Part shown: piece by piece, positions 1 through 5,435 of the stretch
Layout: each line of letters opens with the position of its first letter
How positions within the stretch are numbered: position 1 is the stretch's first letter
Source: Sulfuriferula multivorans
GTDB taxonomy: Bacteria > Pseudomonadota > Gammaproteobacteria > Burkholderiales > Thiobacillaceae
Assembly: GCA_010365175.1 (NCBI GenBank)
Contig: JAAFGW010000205.1
Coordinates: 1 to 5,552 of the forward strand
Direction: 5' to 3'
Length of the DNA: 5,552 nt
Position numbers and translations under genes: made by a program
The notes under the pieces: model-generated
What the model saw: only the letters and a program-made list of their open reading frames with translations
What the model was told of the DNA's origin: nothing
Databases searched by the model: none

Positions 1-2
1 AC

Positions 3-701
3 TGGCTTGGCAATCGCCGGCTGATGCAGGACAACGCCGTCGAGATCGCCGCGCTGGAAACTCAGGCCGACACCCTCGAAGCCGAAGGCCGCACCGTGTC
101 GTGGCTGGCCCGCGCCGGCGACCACCATGCACTCGGCCTGCTGGCATTTGGCGATGCGGTGAAACCAAGTGCAATCGCTGGCATTGCCACACTCAGGAAA
201 CTCGGCATCAACACCGTGATGTTGACGGGGGATAACCAGGGTGCCGCGCGCGTCGCCGCCGCCCAACTCGGCATCGACACCGTGATCGCCGAAGTACTAC
301 CAGCAGACAAGTCCAAAGAGGTCAGTCGGCTCAAGGCTGAAGGTCAGACCGTAGCGATGGTCGGCGACGGCATCAACGATGCGCCTGCGCTGGCTGCAGC
401 CGACGTGGGTATTGCCATGTCCAGCGGCACCGATGTTGCCATGCACACCGCCGGCGTCACGCTGATGCGCGGCGATCCGGCACTGGTGGCCGACGCGATC
501 GACATTTCAAAACGCACCTACGCCAAGATTCGGCAAAACCTGTTCTGGGCGTTTATCTACAACATGGTGGGGATTCCGCTGGCCGCAGCGGGGCTATTGA
601 ATCCGGTGATTGCCGGTGCGGCGATGGCGTTTTCCAGCGTCAGCGTGGTGAGTAATGCCTTGCTGTTACGACGCTGGAAACCGACGAAAGGTGAAAAATG
701 A
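3..701 (+). CDS. copA: Copper-exporting P1B-type ATPase, C-terminal part (5' end outside window)
   Basis: Inner-membrane pump that exports Cu(I) from the cytoplasm using ATP. The frame is open from base 3 (WLGNRRLM just before the first Met at base 24), so this is the 3' end of a larger gene and not a complete one. Counting from the Met at base 24, visible parts are the TGDN motif of the phosphorylation domain (residues 68-71), the GDGINDAP hinge motif (114-121), and two C-terminal membrane helices (about 172-190 and 193-215). Helix 7 carries the Tyr-Asn pair (179-180) and helix 8 carries MxxSS (201-205), the Cu(I) ligand signature of the P1B-1 subgroup. The DKTGT phosphorylation site, CPC motif and metal-binding domains must lie upstream. 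The stop overlaps the start of the cueR-like gene as ATGA, indicating translational coupling. Silver transport is also possible for this subgroup. Confidence 0.95.
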   Translation, partial: WLGNRRLMQDNAVEIAALETQADTLEAEGRTVSWLARAGDHHALGLLAFGDAVKPSAIAGIATLRKLGINTVMLTGDNQGAARVAAAQLGIDTVIAEVLPADKSKEVSRLKAEGQTVAMVGDGINDAPALAAADVGIAMSSGTDVAMHTAGVTLMRGDPALVADAIDISKRTYAKIRQNLFWAFIYNMVGIPLAAAGLLNPVIAGAAMAFSSVSVVSNALLLRRWKPTKGEK

Positions 702-1087
702 ATATCGGTGAAGTCGCCCATTCCAGCGGCGTGTCAGCCAAGATGATCCGCCACTACGAAAGCATCGGTCTCATCCGCGAAACCAGCCGCACCCTGGCGG
801 GCTATAGGCAGTATCAGTCGCGCGATGTGCATTTGCTGCGCTTTGTCCGGCGTGCCCGCGACCTTGGATTTTCACTTGAACAGATACGAAAATTGCTTTC
901 ATTGTGGGACGACCCCAAACGTGCAAGTGCAGACGTCAAACGGCTCGCGCAAACCCACATCGCCGAACTCGATGCCCGCATCGTGGCACTGACCGACATG
1001 CGTGACACGCTAGTCGCTTTATCGAAAGGCTGCCACGGCGACCACCGCCCCGACTGTCCCATCCTGCACGGGCTGGCCGAAAGCTGA
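698..1087 (+). CDS. cueR: MerR-family Cu(I)-responsive regulator, CueR type
   Basis: Cytoplasmic transcription activator that senses monovalent copper (also Ag/Au) and switches on copA-type promoters by distorting the DNA between -35 and -10. The 129-residue protein has an N-terminal winged helix-turn-helix (IGEVAHSSGVSAKMIRHYESIGLI, residues 3-26, given here as its start and end around SGVSAKMIRHYE), a long dimerisation helix (about 80-108), and a C-terminal metal loop with Cys112 and Cys120. Ser77 occupies the position that is Ser in monovalent-metal sensors and Cys in divalent sensors such as ZntR. These three positions match the numbering of Escherichia coli CueR. The start ATG overlaps the copA stop, so it is the distal gene of a copA-cueR operon; autoregulation follows if the operon promoter, outside the window, is a CueR target. 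Confidence 0.93.
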   Translation: MNIGEVAHSSGVSAKMIRHYESIGLIRETSRTLAGYRQYQSRDVHLLRFVRRARDLGFSLEQIRKLLSLWDDPKRASADVKRLAQTHIAELDARIVALTDMRDTLVALSKGCHGDHRPDCPILHGLAES

Positions 1088-1103
1088 TTCAGGCACAATC
1101 AGC

Positions 1104-1134
1104 AACAGCTGTTCTGACTCGAAAAGTCGTAAAT
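1104..1134. repeat. Imperfect inverted repeat, left copy, flanking the AT-rich gene
   Basis: This stretch contains the 10-bp palindrome AACAGCTGTT (1104-1113), a small GACT/AGTC stem (1116-1128), and AAAGTCGTA (1123-1131). The last is the exact reverse complement of TACGACTTT at 1859-1867, and the matching blocks TCGAG and AGAACA also recur there in the inverted orientation. The two copies bracket the AT-rich kinase gene. They could be ends of an inserted segment or two independent weak transcription-end hairpins; there is no T-run after the left copy. Confidence 0.35.
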
Positions 1135-1174
1135 AGCAGTTTCGCCCAATCTGGCCATGTCAAATGCCCTTATC

Positions 1175-1181
1175 GGAGGGG
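1175..1181 (+). promoter_or_regulatory. Strong Shine-Dalgarno for the 24-codon ORF
   Basis: GGAGGGG lies 8-10 bases before the ATG at 1190. It is a better ribosome binding site than anything directly before the kinase start at 1261, where only GGAAG at 1244-1248 is seen at a long 12-base distance. It therefore supports translation entering through the small ORF. Confidence 0.55.
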
Positions 1182-1189
1182 AACGGTCA

Positions 1190-1264
1190 ATGATATGGAA
1201 AGAAGCTACTTCCGCCGCTCCGCCTAAAAAAATGAACGTTTATGGAAGAAAAATGGGTTTATGA
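1190..1264 (+). CDS. 24-residue leader ORF coupled to the kinase gene
   Basis: Small open frame starting at ATG 1190 (peptide begins MIWKEATSAAPPKK and ends VYGRKMGL). It has a good GGAGG ribosome binding site, and its TGA stop (1262-1264) overlaps the ATG (1261-1263) of the kinase-like gene as ATGA. This arrangement is typical of translational coupling, where ribosomes that finish the leader restart on the next gene. The peptide is Lys-rich at its centre and end, and shows no signal peptide or known motif. I do not recognise it. It may encode no functional peptide and serve only to load ribosomes, or it may be the remnant of a longer gene cut by insertion of the AT-rich segment. Confidence 0.45.
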   Translation: MIWKEATSAAPPKKMNVYGRKMGL

Positions 1265-1824
1265 AAAAGGTAGCTGTGTTTGGTAAGCCAGGAGGTGGGA
1301 AATCAACGTTAAGTAAAAAACTATCGGTTTCTACGGGCATTAAGTTATGCCCTTTAGACTTGGTCGAATACCAACAAAACGGTGAAAAAGTGCCGAAAGA
1401 AGTGTACTTGGAAGCTCATGAAGCGTTAATCAATTCTGAAAACTGGATCATAGATGGACTTGGCACTTTGGATTCATTTTGGTCTCGTGTTGATGCAGCG
1501 GACACTCTCATATACGTCGATTTAGCTTATCGTGTTCATTATTGGTGGGTTACCAAAAGGCTATTAATCAGCTTGCTTGTCAAACCAGAAGGTTGGCCTG
1601 AGGGTAGCTCGGTTTTAAAAGGCACATTGGCAAGCTGGAAATGCCTACGTTTGTCCCCACATTTCTGGACACCCGAATTTTTCGAAAAACTGCAGCAACG
1701 TGCCAAAAACAAGCGCGTTTATCGTATAACCTCAGTTAAAGAGTTAAATAGTTTTGTTGAAAACAACGGTAGGAAACAGGGGCATATAACAAGAGGCTCC
1801 AGTCGGACAAATTTGAGCGACTGA
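1261..1824 (+). CDS. P-loop adenylate-kinase-like NTPase, probably horizontally acquired
   Basis: Small cytoplasmic P-loop protein of 187 residues, resembling the group usually named adenylate kinase-like, FlaR-like or topology modulation protein; the real substrate is unknown. The Walker A motif GKPGGGKS is at residues 8-15. WIIDG (62-66) and the hydrophobic strand ending DTLIYVDL (81-88) are placed as in nucleotide kinases, followed by a Trp/Arg/Lys-rich segment (94-130) that probably forms the lid or substrate region. The natural fold appears to end near residue 166 (ELNSFV); the last 20 residues are basic and polar and look like read-through into adjacent DNA. Base composition is AT-rich (23 G/C in the first 60 bases) and codon use favours AAA, TTA and GTT, unlike the GC-rich flanks, which points to transfer. 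Its start overlaps the leader ORF stop. Confidence 0.8.
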   Translation: MKKVAVFGKPGGGKSTLSKKLSVSTGIKLCPLDLVEYQQNGEKVPKEVYLEAHEALINSENWIIDGLGTLDSFWSRVDAADTLIYVDLAYRVHYWWVTKRLLISLLVKPEGWPEGSSVLKGTLASWKCLRLSPHFWTPEFFEKLQQRAKNKRVYRITSVKELNSFVENNGRKQGHITRGSSRTNLSD

Positions 1825-1827
1825 TCC
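1783..1827. other. Possible remnant of an integron attC site (left half)
   Basis: ATATAACAAGAGGCTCCAG followed by TCGGAC resembles the R''-L'' half of attC recombination sites (core ending in AAC, then AAG or AAA and a GC-containing arm). It lies at the 3' end of a foreign-looking ORF whose tail reads through it, as in many gene cassettes. A local stem CAGTCG (1800-1805) / CGACTG (1818-1823) is present. No matching L'-R' half with a GTTRRRY core is convincing downstream (nearest is GTTAGCG at 1906), so the site is incomplete or coincidental. Confidence 0.22.
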
Positions 1828-1852
1828 AGAAAAATTCTTACGACTATTTTGA

Positions 1853-1883
1853 GTTGTCTACGACTTTACCTGTCGAGAACAAC
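1853..1883. terminator. Hairpin between convergent kinase and tonB genes; includes right copy of the inverted repeat
   Basis: GTTGT (1853-1857) pairs with ACAAC (1879-1883), and inside it CGAC (1861-1864) pairs with GTCG (1872-1875) around a 7-base loop, with short internal loops between. It sits between the 3' ends of the plus-strand kinase gene and the minus-strand tonB gene, so a bidirectional terminator is plausible. No clear T-run follows directly on either strand, so the function is inferred from position. It contains TACGACTTT, the inverted partner of the left copy at 1123-1131. Confidence 0.35.
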
Positions 1884-1906
1884 AGCCCCACTCGCCACGC
1901 AGAGCG

Positions 1907-2602
1907 TTAGCGCGTGCGCCCCGCCCAGTTGAATGTCATTTCAATCAGCATCAGCGAACGCACCGGATGCCCGTCCTTGAGCGCTGGCGAAAAGCGTGCC
2001 TCGCGGAATGCCTCAACCGTCATTTTCTCAAACACATCCGGCGGCGTTGCCTTGACGACTTCCACGTCCATCACACTTCCATCGGCTTCGAGCTTGAGTT
2101 GCACGATCACCTTGCCCGACAACTTCAAGCTGTCAGCTTCCTGTGGGTAGCTGGGTGCGATATCGGCCAGTGCCTGAGGATGCACATCGACATCGCGCGC
2201 GCTGTAAAACGTCAGATCTACTGCGCTGGTAATCGCCAGGGCTGGCGCTGCCGGCTCGGCGTCGGGCTCAACAGCAACGGCTTTAGCGGGTGGCGCTTCG
2301 GTCGGCACCGTTGCCTGCGGAACGGCTTGCGGTGTTTCGATTGGCAGCGCCTCAGCTTGATCGCTGGGCACCAGCACAGGTTGCGTCTCGGCCGACGCAA
2401 CTGTGGATGGAGTGATGGATACCTTGTGCGGTGTCGAGACCAGCCTCGCTTCGATGACCGGAGCATTCGAAACCACCGCGCCGGGGGGCGCAACCTGAAC
2501 CAACGCGATCACCGCCACGTGCAAACCCAGCGAAATCCATATTGCGGCCAGCGGACGTTGAACCCGGGCTGGAATCGAGGGTTCTTCGAGCGAAGACGTC
2601 AT
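1907..2602 (-). CDS. TonB-family energy transducer
   Basis: Inner-membrane anchored protein that carries proton-motive-force energy from ExbB/ExbD to TonB-dependent outer-membrane receptors for iron complexes, vitamins or similar cargo. From the ATG at 2602 it has 231 residues: a short cytoplasmic tail, one signal-anchor helix (about 17-37, with the SLGLHV segment containing the His typical of TonB anchors), a Pro/Ala/Glu-rich periplasmic spacer (about 55-125), and a C-terminal TonB domain (about 150-228) with SYPQEA, GKVIVQLKLEADGSV, FSPALKDGHPV and a final hydrophobic strand. A longer frame opens with TTG at 2635, but the ATG is preferred because it precedes a normal short tail. No exbB, exbD or receptor gene is adjacent, so the cargo cannot be told. 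It is divergent from the hydrolase gene. Confidence 0.88.
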   Translation of the reverse strand: MTSSLEEPSIPARVQRPLAAIWISLGLHVAVIALVQVAPPGAVVSNAPVIEARLVSTPHKVSITPSTVASAETQPVLVPSDQAEALPIETPQAVPQATVPTEAPPAKAVAVEPDAEPAAPALAITSAVDLTFYSARDVDVHPQALADIAPSYPQEADSLKLSGKVIVQLKLEADGSVMDVEVVKATPPDVFEKMTVEAFREARFSPALKDGHPVRSLMLIEMTFNWAGRTR

Positions 2603-2754
2603 TGGCGCAAGAACCCACCCAATAACACACCCCAAACTCGGCTATTTGTCTTGATCAGCATACTTACTGGTGCAGATGGACAGGGATTGAAGTACTTTTT
2701 GACCGGCAGGGAAACCCATGACGCTGAATTAGAATAAGCGATACAAGCGCACTC

Positions 2755-2760
2755 GGAGAA
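2755..2760 (+). promoter_or_regulatory. Ribosome binding site of the hydrolase gene
   Basis: GGAGAA, six bases after its GGAG core to the ATG at 2765, sets the start and places a good signal peptide directly at the N terminus. The rest of the 2603-2764 divergent region shows no promoter pair at normal spacing that I would defend. Confidence 0.6.
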
Positions 2761-2764
2761 GATC

Positions 2765-3568
2765 ATGAAAAGACTCATCATTGCGAGCGCGATCTTAGCA
2801 TCAGCGTGGTCATACGCCGCCGCCAAGGGGATCGAGCTGACCAAAGGCATGATCAAGGCCACCGACGGATCGGATGTGCCTATCGAGATTGCAACCCCCG
2901 CAGGCAAAGGCCCCTTCCCGCCGGTATTGTTCATCCACGCCAAGCGCGGTTATGAGGGTGACGAGCGAGCCCATGTGCGCGAACTCGCCGAACAAGGCTT
3001 CCTCGTCGTGGCCCCCGATTGGCAAAGCGGCCGCTTTATCGAGCGCTGGCCCTCCGCGCACAATCCCGAAACCGAAATGGACGTTGAAGCCGGGCTGGAT
3101 TATCTGAAATCGTTGCCCAATGCCTGTAAGCAACCGGTTGGCATCGTTGGTCTGTCGCGCGGCCCGTATTATGCGATCCGGCTGGCTGCCAAGCGCGGCC
3201 CGGATATCGCCGCCATCGTCAGCTACTACGGTCACATGCAAAACCCCAATGCGCCAGAGCCGGATCAACTATTCCGCATTGCCCCTGAAATTATGCAAAT
3301 CACCACACCAATGCTCTTTCTCATTGGCGATGATGACTACGAACTGCGTCGCATGAACGGCGGCCGCGCGTTTTATGCACTATGGGAGCGCGGCGTACCC
3401 GTGGAATGGCAGGAATACCCCATGGCGCGCCGCGCCTTTGACTTCCGCCCTGACCAGACGCCCGAGGAAAAAATTGCCGCCAAACATGCGCGTGAGCGGT
3501 CGAAAAACTGGCTGATCAAGTGGATGCAGCTGACGCCCACCCTGCAGTGCGCGCCTGTAAAGAATTAA
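2765..3568 (+). CDS. Exported dienelactone hydrolase family protein with altered active site
   Basis: Alpha/beta hydrolase of 267 residues with an N-terminal signal peptide (MKRLIIASAILASAWSYAAA, cleavage near residue 20), so it is probably periplasmic. The dienelactone-hydrolase pattern is visible: PPVLFIHAKRGYE (52-64), AEQGFLVVAPDW (75-86), the nucleophile elbow GLSRG with Ser131 (129-133), and the acid-bearing loop GDDDYE (188-193). Family members next have an HAF or HGF motif with the catalytic His; here the corresponding segment is YPMARRAFDF (218-227), with Arg223 in the His place. The nucleophile is Ser, not the Cys of classical dienelactone hydrolase. The enzyme may be inactive, bind without hydrolysis, or use another His such as His241. 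The substrate is unknown. It is divergent from tonB and converges on the acfC-like gene. Confidence 0.82.
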   Translation: MKRLIIASAILASAWSYAAAKGIELTKGMIKATDGSDVPIEIATPAGKGPFPPVLFIHAKRGYEGDERAHVRELAEQGFLVVAPDWQSGRFIERWPSAHNPETEMDVEAGLDYLKSLPNACKQPVGIVGLSRGPYYAIRLAAKRGPDIAAIVSYYGHMQNPNAPEPDQLFRIAPEIMQITTPMLFLIGDDDYELRRMNGGRAFYALWERGVPVEWQEYPMARRAFDFRPDQTPEEKIAAKHARERSKNWLIKWMQLTPTLQCAPVKN

Positions 3569-3577
3569 ATGCTGAAG

Positions 3578-3593
3578 GCAGGGTGATCCCTGC
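3578..3593. terminator. Short hairpin between convergent genes
   Basis: GCAGGG (3578-3583), loop TGAT, CCCTGC (3588-3593) forms a perfect 6-bp GC-rich stem in the 35-bp gap between the stop codons of the hydrolase (plus) and the solute-binding protein (minus). The position suits a bidirectional terminator. Neither strand has a good T-run, so efficiency is uncertain. Confidence 0.45.
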
Positions 3594-3603
3594 GCGCATT
3601 CAC

Positions 3604-4368
3604 TTAACTCATCCAGCCCCATTTCTTGAAGATGCGCGCGCCTTCAGGTGAAAACAGGAAGTCAACAAACTGCTGGGCAGCGGGGTTGGTTTTGCCCTGT
3701 GTCGTCACCACCACATTGGAGTCACGATAAATGGCGTAATCCGATTCGATCTTGACGACGTCGGCCAGGTCGGGATTGGAAACTTCCCAGATATTCCAGA
3801 TCAGCCAGGCATCAATACTCGAATCATCAATCCATTTTTGACGCGCCTCGGCACTGTTTTTCGCGTAGCCCACGATGTTCTTGCGTATCGCCCTGACCGT
3901 CTTGATATCGCCTTTGCGACCTGCCATGTCTTCCCATGCGCCGGTCTGACCTGCACCATTGACGACCAGAATATTCACGCCAGGCTTGAGGAGATGTCGA
4001 ACACCCGCTATCTTTTTAGGGTTACCAGGGCGAACCAGAATCGAATAGGGCCGCAAGTACATGGGCTGAACTTCGGATTCCTGTATGCGGCCGTCCATGG
4101 CCGTCACGAAATCGGTCATCATGGTTTCTGACCCCCCGTAAACGACATCGGCATCTGCCTTGGCCTGATCGATCCATTTTGGCGTGGGTCCGGCCGTCAC
4201 CGTAACCTTCGTGCCGGTTTTCTGCTCGAACGCAGCGGCCGCTTCCTTCATCGCCGGCGCGGGTCCGCCCGGTCCATACACATTGAGCGCGGTGCCCGCA
4301 TGGGCCGCGCCCATCATCCCAACCAGGCCGATCAGCGCGGCCCCCACCAGACGAATACGCTTCAGCAT
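3604..4368 (-). CDS. AcfC-like periplasmic solute-binding protein
   Basis: Periplasmic binding protein of 254 residues, of the group that includes Vibrio accessory colonization factor AcfC and is distantly related to molybdate/sulfate-type binding proteins. It starts with a signal peptide (basic MLKRIR, hydrophobic core, cleavage after AHA at residue 24). Family features are LNVYGPGGPAP (28-38) at the mature N terminus, KWIDQAKADADVVYGGSE (64-81), the strand MYLRPYSILVRPGNPKKI (103-120), GAWEDMAGRKGDI (143-155), the WLIWNIWE hinge region (188-195), YRDSNVVV (214-221), and a C-terminal FKKWGW (247-252). The ligand is not deducible. Two adjacent ATGs (4371 and 4368) are possible; GGAG upstream is 6 bases from the inner one, which is preferred. 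A longer in-frame start at 4425 would hide the signal peptide. No permease or ATPase gene is adjacent, so it is an orphan binding protein here. Confidence 0.85.
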   Translation of the reverse strand: MLKRIRLVGAALIGLVGMMGAAHAGTALNVYGPGGPAPAMKEAAAAFEQKTGTKVTVTAGPTPKWIDQAKADADVVYGGSETMMTDFVTAMDGRIQESEVQPMYLRPYSILVRPGNPKKIAGVRHLLKPGVNILVVNGAGQTGAWEDMAGRKGDIKTVRAIRKNIVGYAKNSAEARQKWIDDSSIDAWLIWNIWEVSNPDLADVVKIESDYAIYRDSNVVVTTQGKTNPAAQQFVDFLFSPEGARIFKKWGWMS

Positions 4369-4467
4369 CATTGACTCCCACACATTGTGAAGCCTGATTG
4401 ACTGGTCGCCCGGCGAATGGTTCATGGCCCATCAGCAGTAATGAGTACGGGCTGCACGCTCGCGAAT

Positions 4468-4486
4468 ACGCTTGCCTGGCAAGCGT
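4468..4486. promoter_or_regulatory. Perfect 19-bp palindrome, candidate operator
   Basis: ACGCTTGCCTGGCAAGCGT has two perfect 9-bp arms around one central base. It lies in the divergent region between the acfC-like gene (about 100 bp from its start) and the stress-protein gene (about 170 bp from its start). The one-base centre favours binding by a dimeric repressor or activator over an RNA hairpin. No T-run follows, so it is not a terminator. The regulator is not in the window. Confidence 0.4.
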
Positions 4487-4643
4487 GTCAGATTATTCTG
4501 TCGACACCGTAGGCGCATTCCTTTTAGCAGTCAGCCGCCTCCCCGAACTGGAACTCGCTCCCGTGGCACCCCCCCTGAATGTTCAGATGCGAAGTCAGTA
4601 ACCAACCGTGCTCCGCCTGTTAATTCCAACTTTTTAACTTTTT

Positions 4644-4647
4644 GAGG
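4644..4647 (+). promoter_or_regulatory. Ribosome binding site of the glycine-zipper gene
   Basis: GAGG, 8 bases before the ATG at 4656, directly after the tandem AACTTTTT repeat (about 4629-4643). The AT-rich, unstructured leader should favour initiation and supports this start over any other. Confidence 0.6.
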
Positions 4648-4655
4648 ATGATGTT

Positions 4656-5228
4656 ATGGATACATTGATGATCGGACTGTTTCAGGAACATGCCGAAGCC
4701 GAATTGGCCATCACCCAGCTTATGCACGCGGGGTTTTCACGCGAAGCGATGAGTGTGTTTTATGTCAATCCGCAAGGCCAGCATGCGCTGCATCCTATTG
4801 GCGGTGACGAGGACGAATCGCCCGGCACCCACGAAGCCAGTTCCGGCGCTGCGACGGGGGCGTTGAAAGGCGGTGGGACTGGCGCACTGCTCGGTGCACT
4901 AACGCTTCCTCTGCTGGGGCCCGCCGGTGCCGTGCTCGGCGCTGCCGTCGGTGCATACGGAGGCGCCTTGGTAGGTGCGCTGAACAAAATGGAGGAACCC
5001 GAAGCCGCAGTTGCCGAAACCGCCGTAGCGGAAAATTCCGCAGTCGCCAACGTATCACGAGGGGCGGGTATCCTGTTGGCTGTTGCGGTAGCGACACCGG
5101 CGAAGCGGGAAGAAGCGCTTGAGATTTTGCGTGAGCACGCCCAAGAAATTGAAGAAGCTACGGGCGAATTGCGGAACGGTGACTGGATCGATTTCGACCC
5201 GCTCAGACCAAAAAAACTCATTTTCTGA
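4656..5228 (+). CDS. Glycine-zipper protein resembling general stress protein 17M family
   Basis: Protein of 190 residues with three parts. Residues 1-45 (MDTLMIGLFQEHAEAELAI...GFSREAMSVFYV) resemble the small ferredoxin-like fold called general stress protein 17M-like or YflT-like. Residues 62-110 are a hydrophobic Gly/Ala stretch with repeated GxxxG spacing (GAATGALKGGGTGALLGA, then GAVLGAAVGAYGGALVGAL), interrupted by PLLGPAG, which suggests a helical hairpin packed in a membrane. Residues 113-190 contain an Ala/Glu-rich linker, then ILLAVAVATPAKREEALEILREHAQEIEEA, a second strand-helix unit that may pair with the N-terminal one, and a charged tail. There is no signal peptide. The biochemical role is unknown; such proteins are commonly linked to stress responses or envelope state. 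Divergent from the acfC-like gene. Confidence 0.7.
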   Translation: MDTLMIGLFQEHAEAELAITQLMHAGFSREAMSVFYVNPQGQHALHPIGGDEDESPGTHEASSGAATGALKGGGTGALLGALTLPLLGPAGAVLGAAVGAYGGALVGALNKMEEPEAAVAETAVAENSAVANVSRGAGILLAVAVATPAKREEALEILREHAQEIEEATGELRNGDWIDFDPLRPKKLIF

Positions 5229-5252
5229 GTCCGGAATTTGGTCCACCGGATT
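5228..5252 (+). terminator. Weak hairpin after the glycine-zipper gene
   Basis: AGTCCGG (5228-5234) can pair with CCGGATT (5246-5252), with one G-U pair, around an 11-base loop. It begins at the stop codon of the preceding gene. Only scattered T bases follow, so this is a tentative terminator. Confidence 0.3.
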
Positions 5253-5340
5253 GTGTTGGGTATTTCATTGGGACTAACTGCCGATTACGCTCTGCTCACT
5301 CCTCTCGCTACATCACCTGAATGCGCCCCATGATTGCTCT

Positions 5341-5383
5341 CTCGTCTCCCGGATGCACCACAATGGTTCGGGAGAAAAGCGAG
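5341..5383. repeat. Nested inverted repeats overlapping the NtrC-like site
   Basis: CTCG (5341-5344) pairs with CGAG (5380-5383), TCTCCCG (5345-5351) with CGGGAGA (5369-5375), and ACCA (5357-5360) with TGGT (5364-5367) around CAA. This could fold as RNA, but the inner part also matches an NtrC-type DNA site, so the symmetry may serve protein binding. Confidence 0.4.
5354..5370. promoter_or_regulatory. NtrC-like enhancer site
   Basis: TGCACC-ACAAT-GGTTCG matches the enteric NtrC consensus TGCACC-N5-GGTGCA at 10 of 12 positions, with a perfect left half. Its centre is about 100 bp upstream of the predicted start of the sigma-54 promoter at 5436, the usual distance for NtrC enhancers such as those of glnA. 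A further perfect half-site GGTGCA is at 5391-5396, with a poor partner half. This would bring the promoter under nitrogen control. Confidence 0.4.
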
Positions 5384-5435
5384 TCTACAGGGTGCAGCGA
5401 CAGGTAAATAGCTGATTAATAAGAAACTCGTCATC

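Noticed and set aside
1902..1912. GCGTTAGCG as an attC R' core for a complete cassette site
   Set aside because: It does not fit GTTRRRY, its neighbouring arm does not pair with the candidate left half, and it overlaps the tonB stop codon.
2602..2635. Longer TonB start at TTG 2635
   Set aside because: TTG start without a clear ribosome binding site; the ATG at 2602 gives a normal N terminus for the family.
1967..2737. 256-codon plus-strand ORF opposite tonB
   Set aside because: Its Arg/Cys/His/Trp-rich translation is typical of an antisense shadow of a GC-rich gene, whereas the minus strand has a full TonB architecture.
2603..2764. Possible Fur box or sigma-70 promoters in the tonB/hydrolase divergent region
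   Set aside because: AT-rich segments such as GAATTAGAATAAGC and TTGACC do not form a Fur palindrome or a -35/-10 pair at 16-18 bp spacing.
4398..4601. 67-codon plus-strand ORF in the acfC-like/stress-protein intergenic region
   Set aside because: No ribosome binding site, unlikely composition, overlaps the start of the acfC-like gene region and contains the 19-bp palindrome. It reads like a chance frame.
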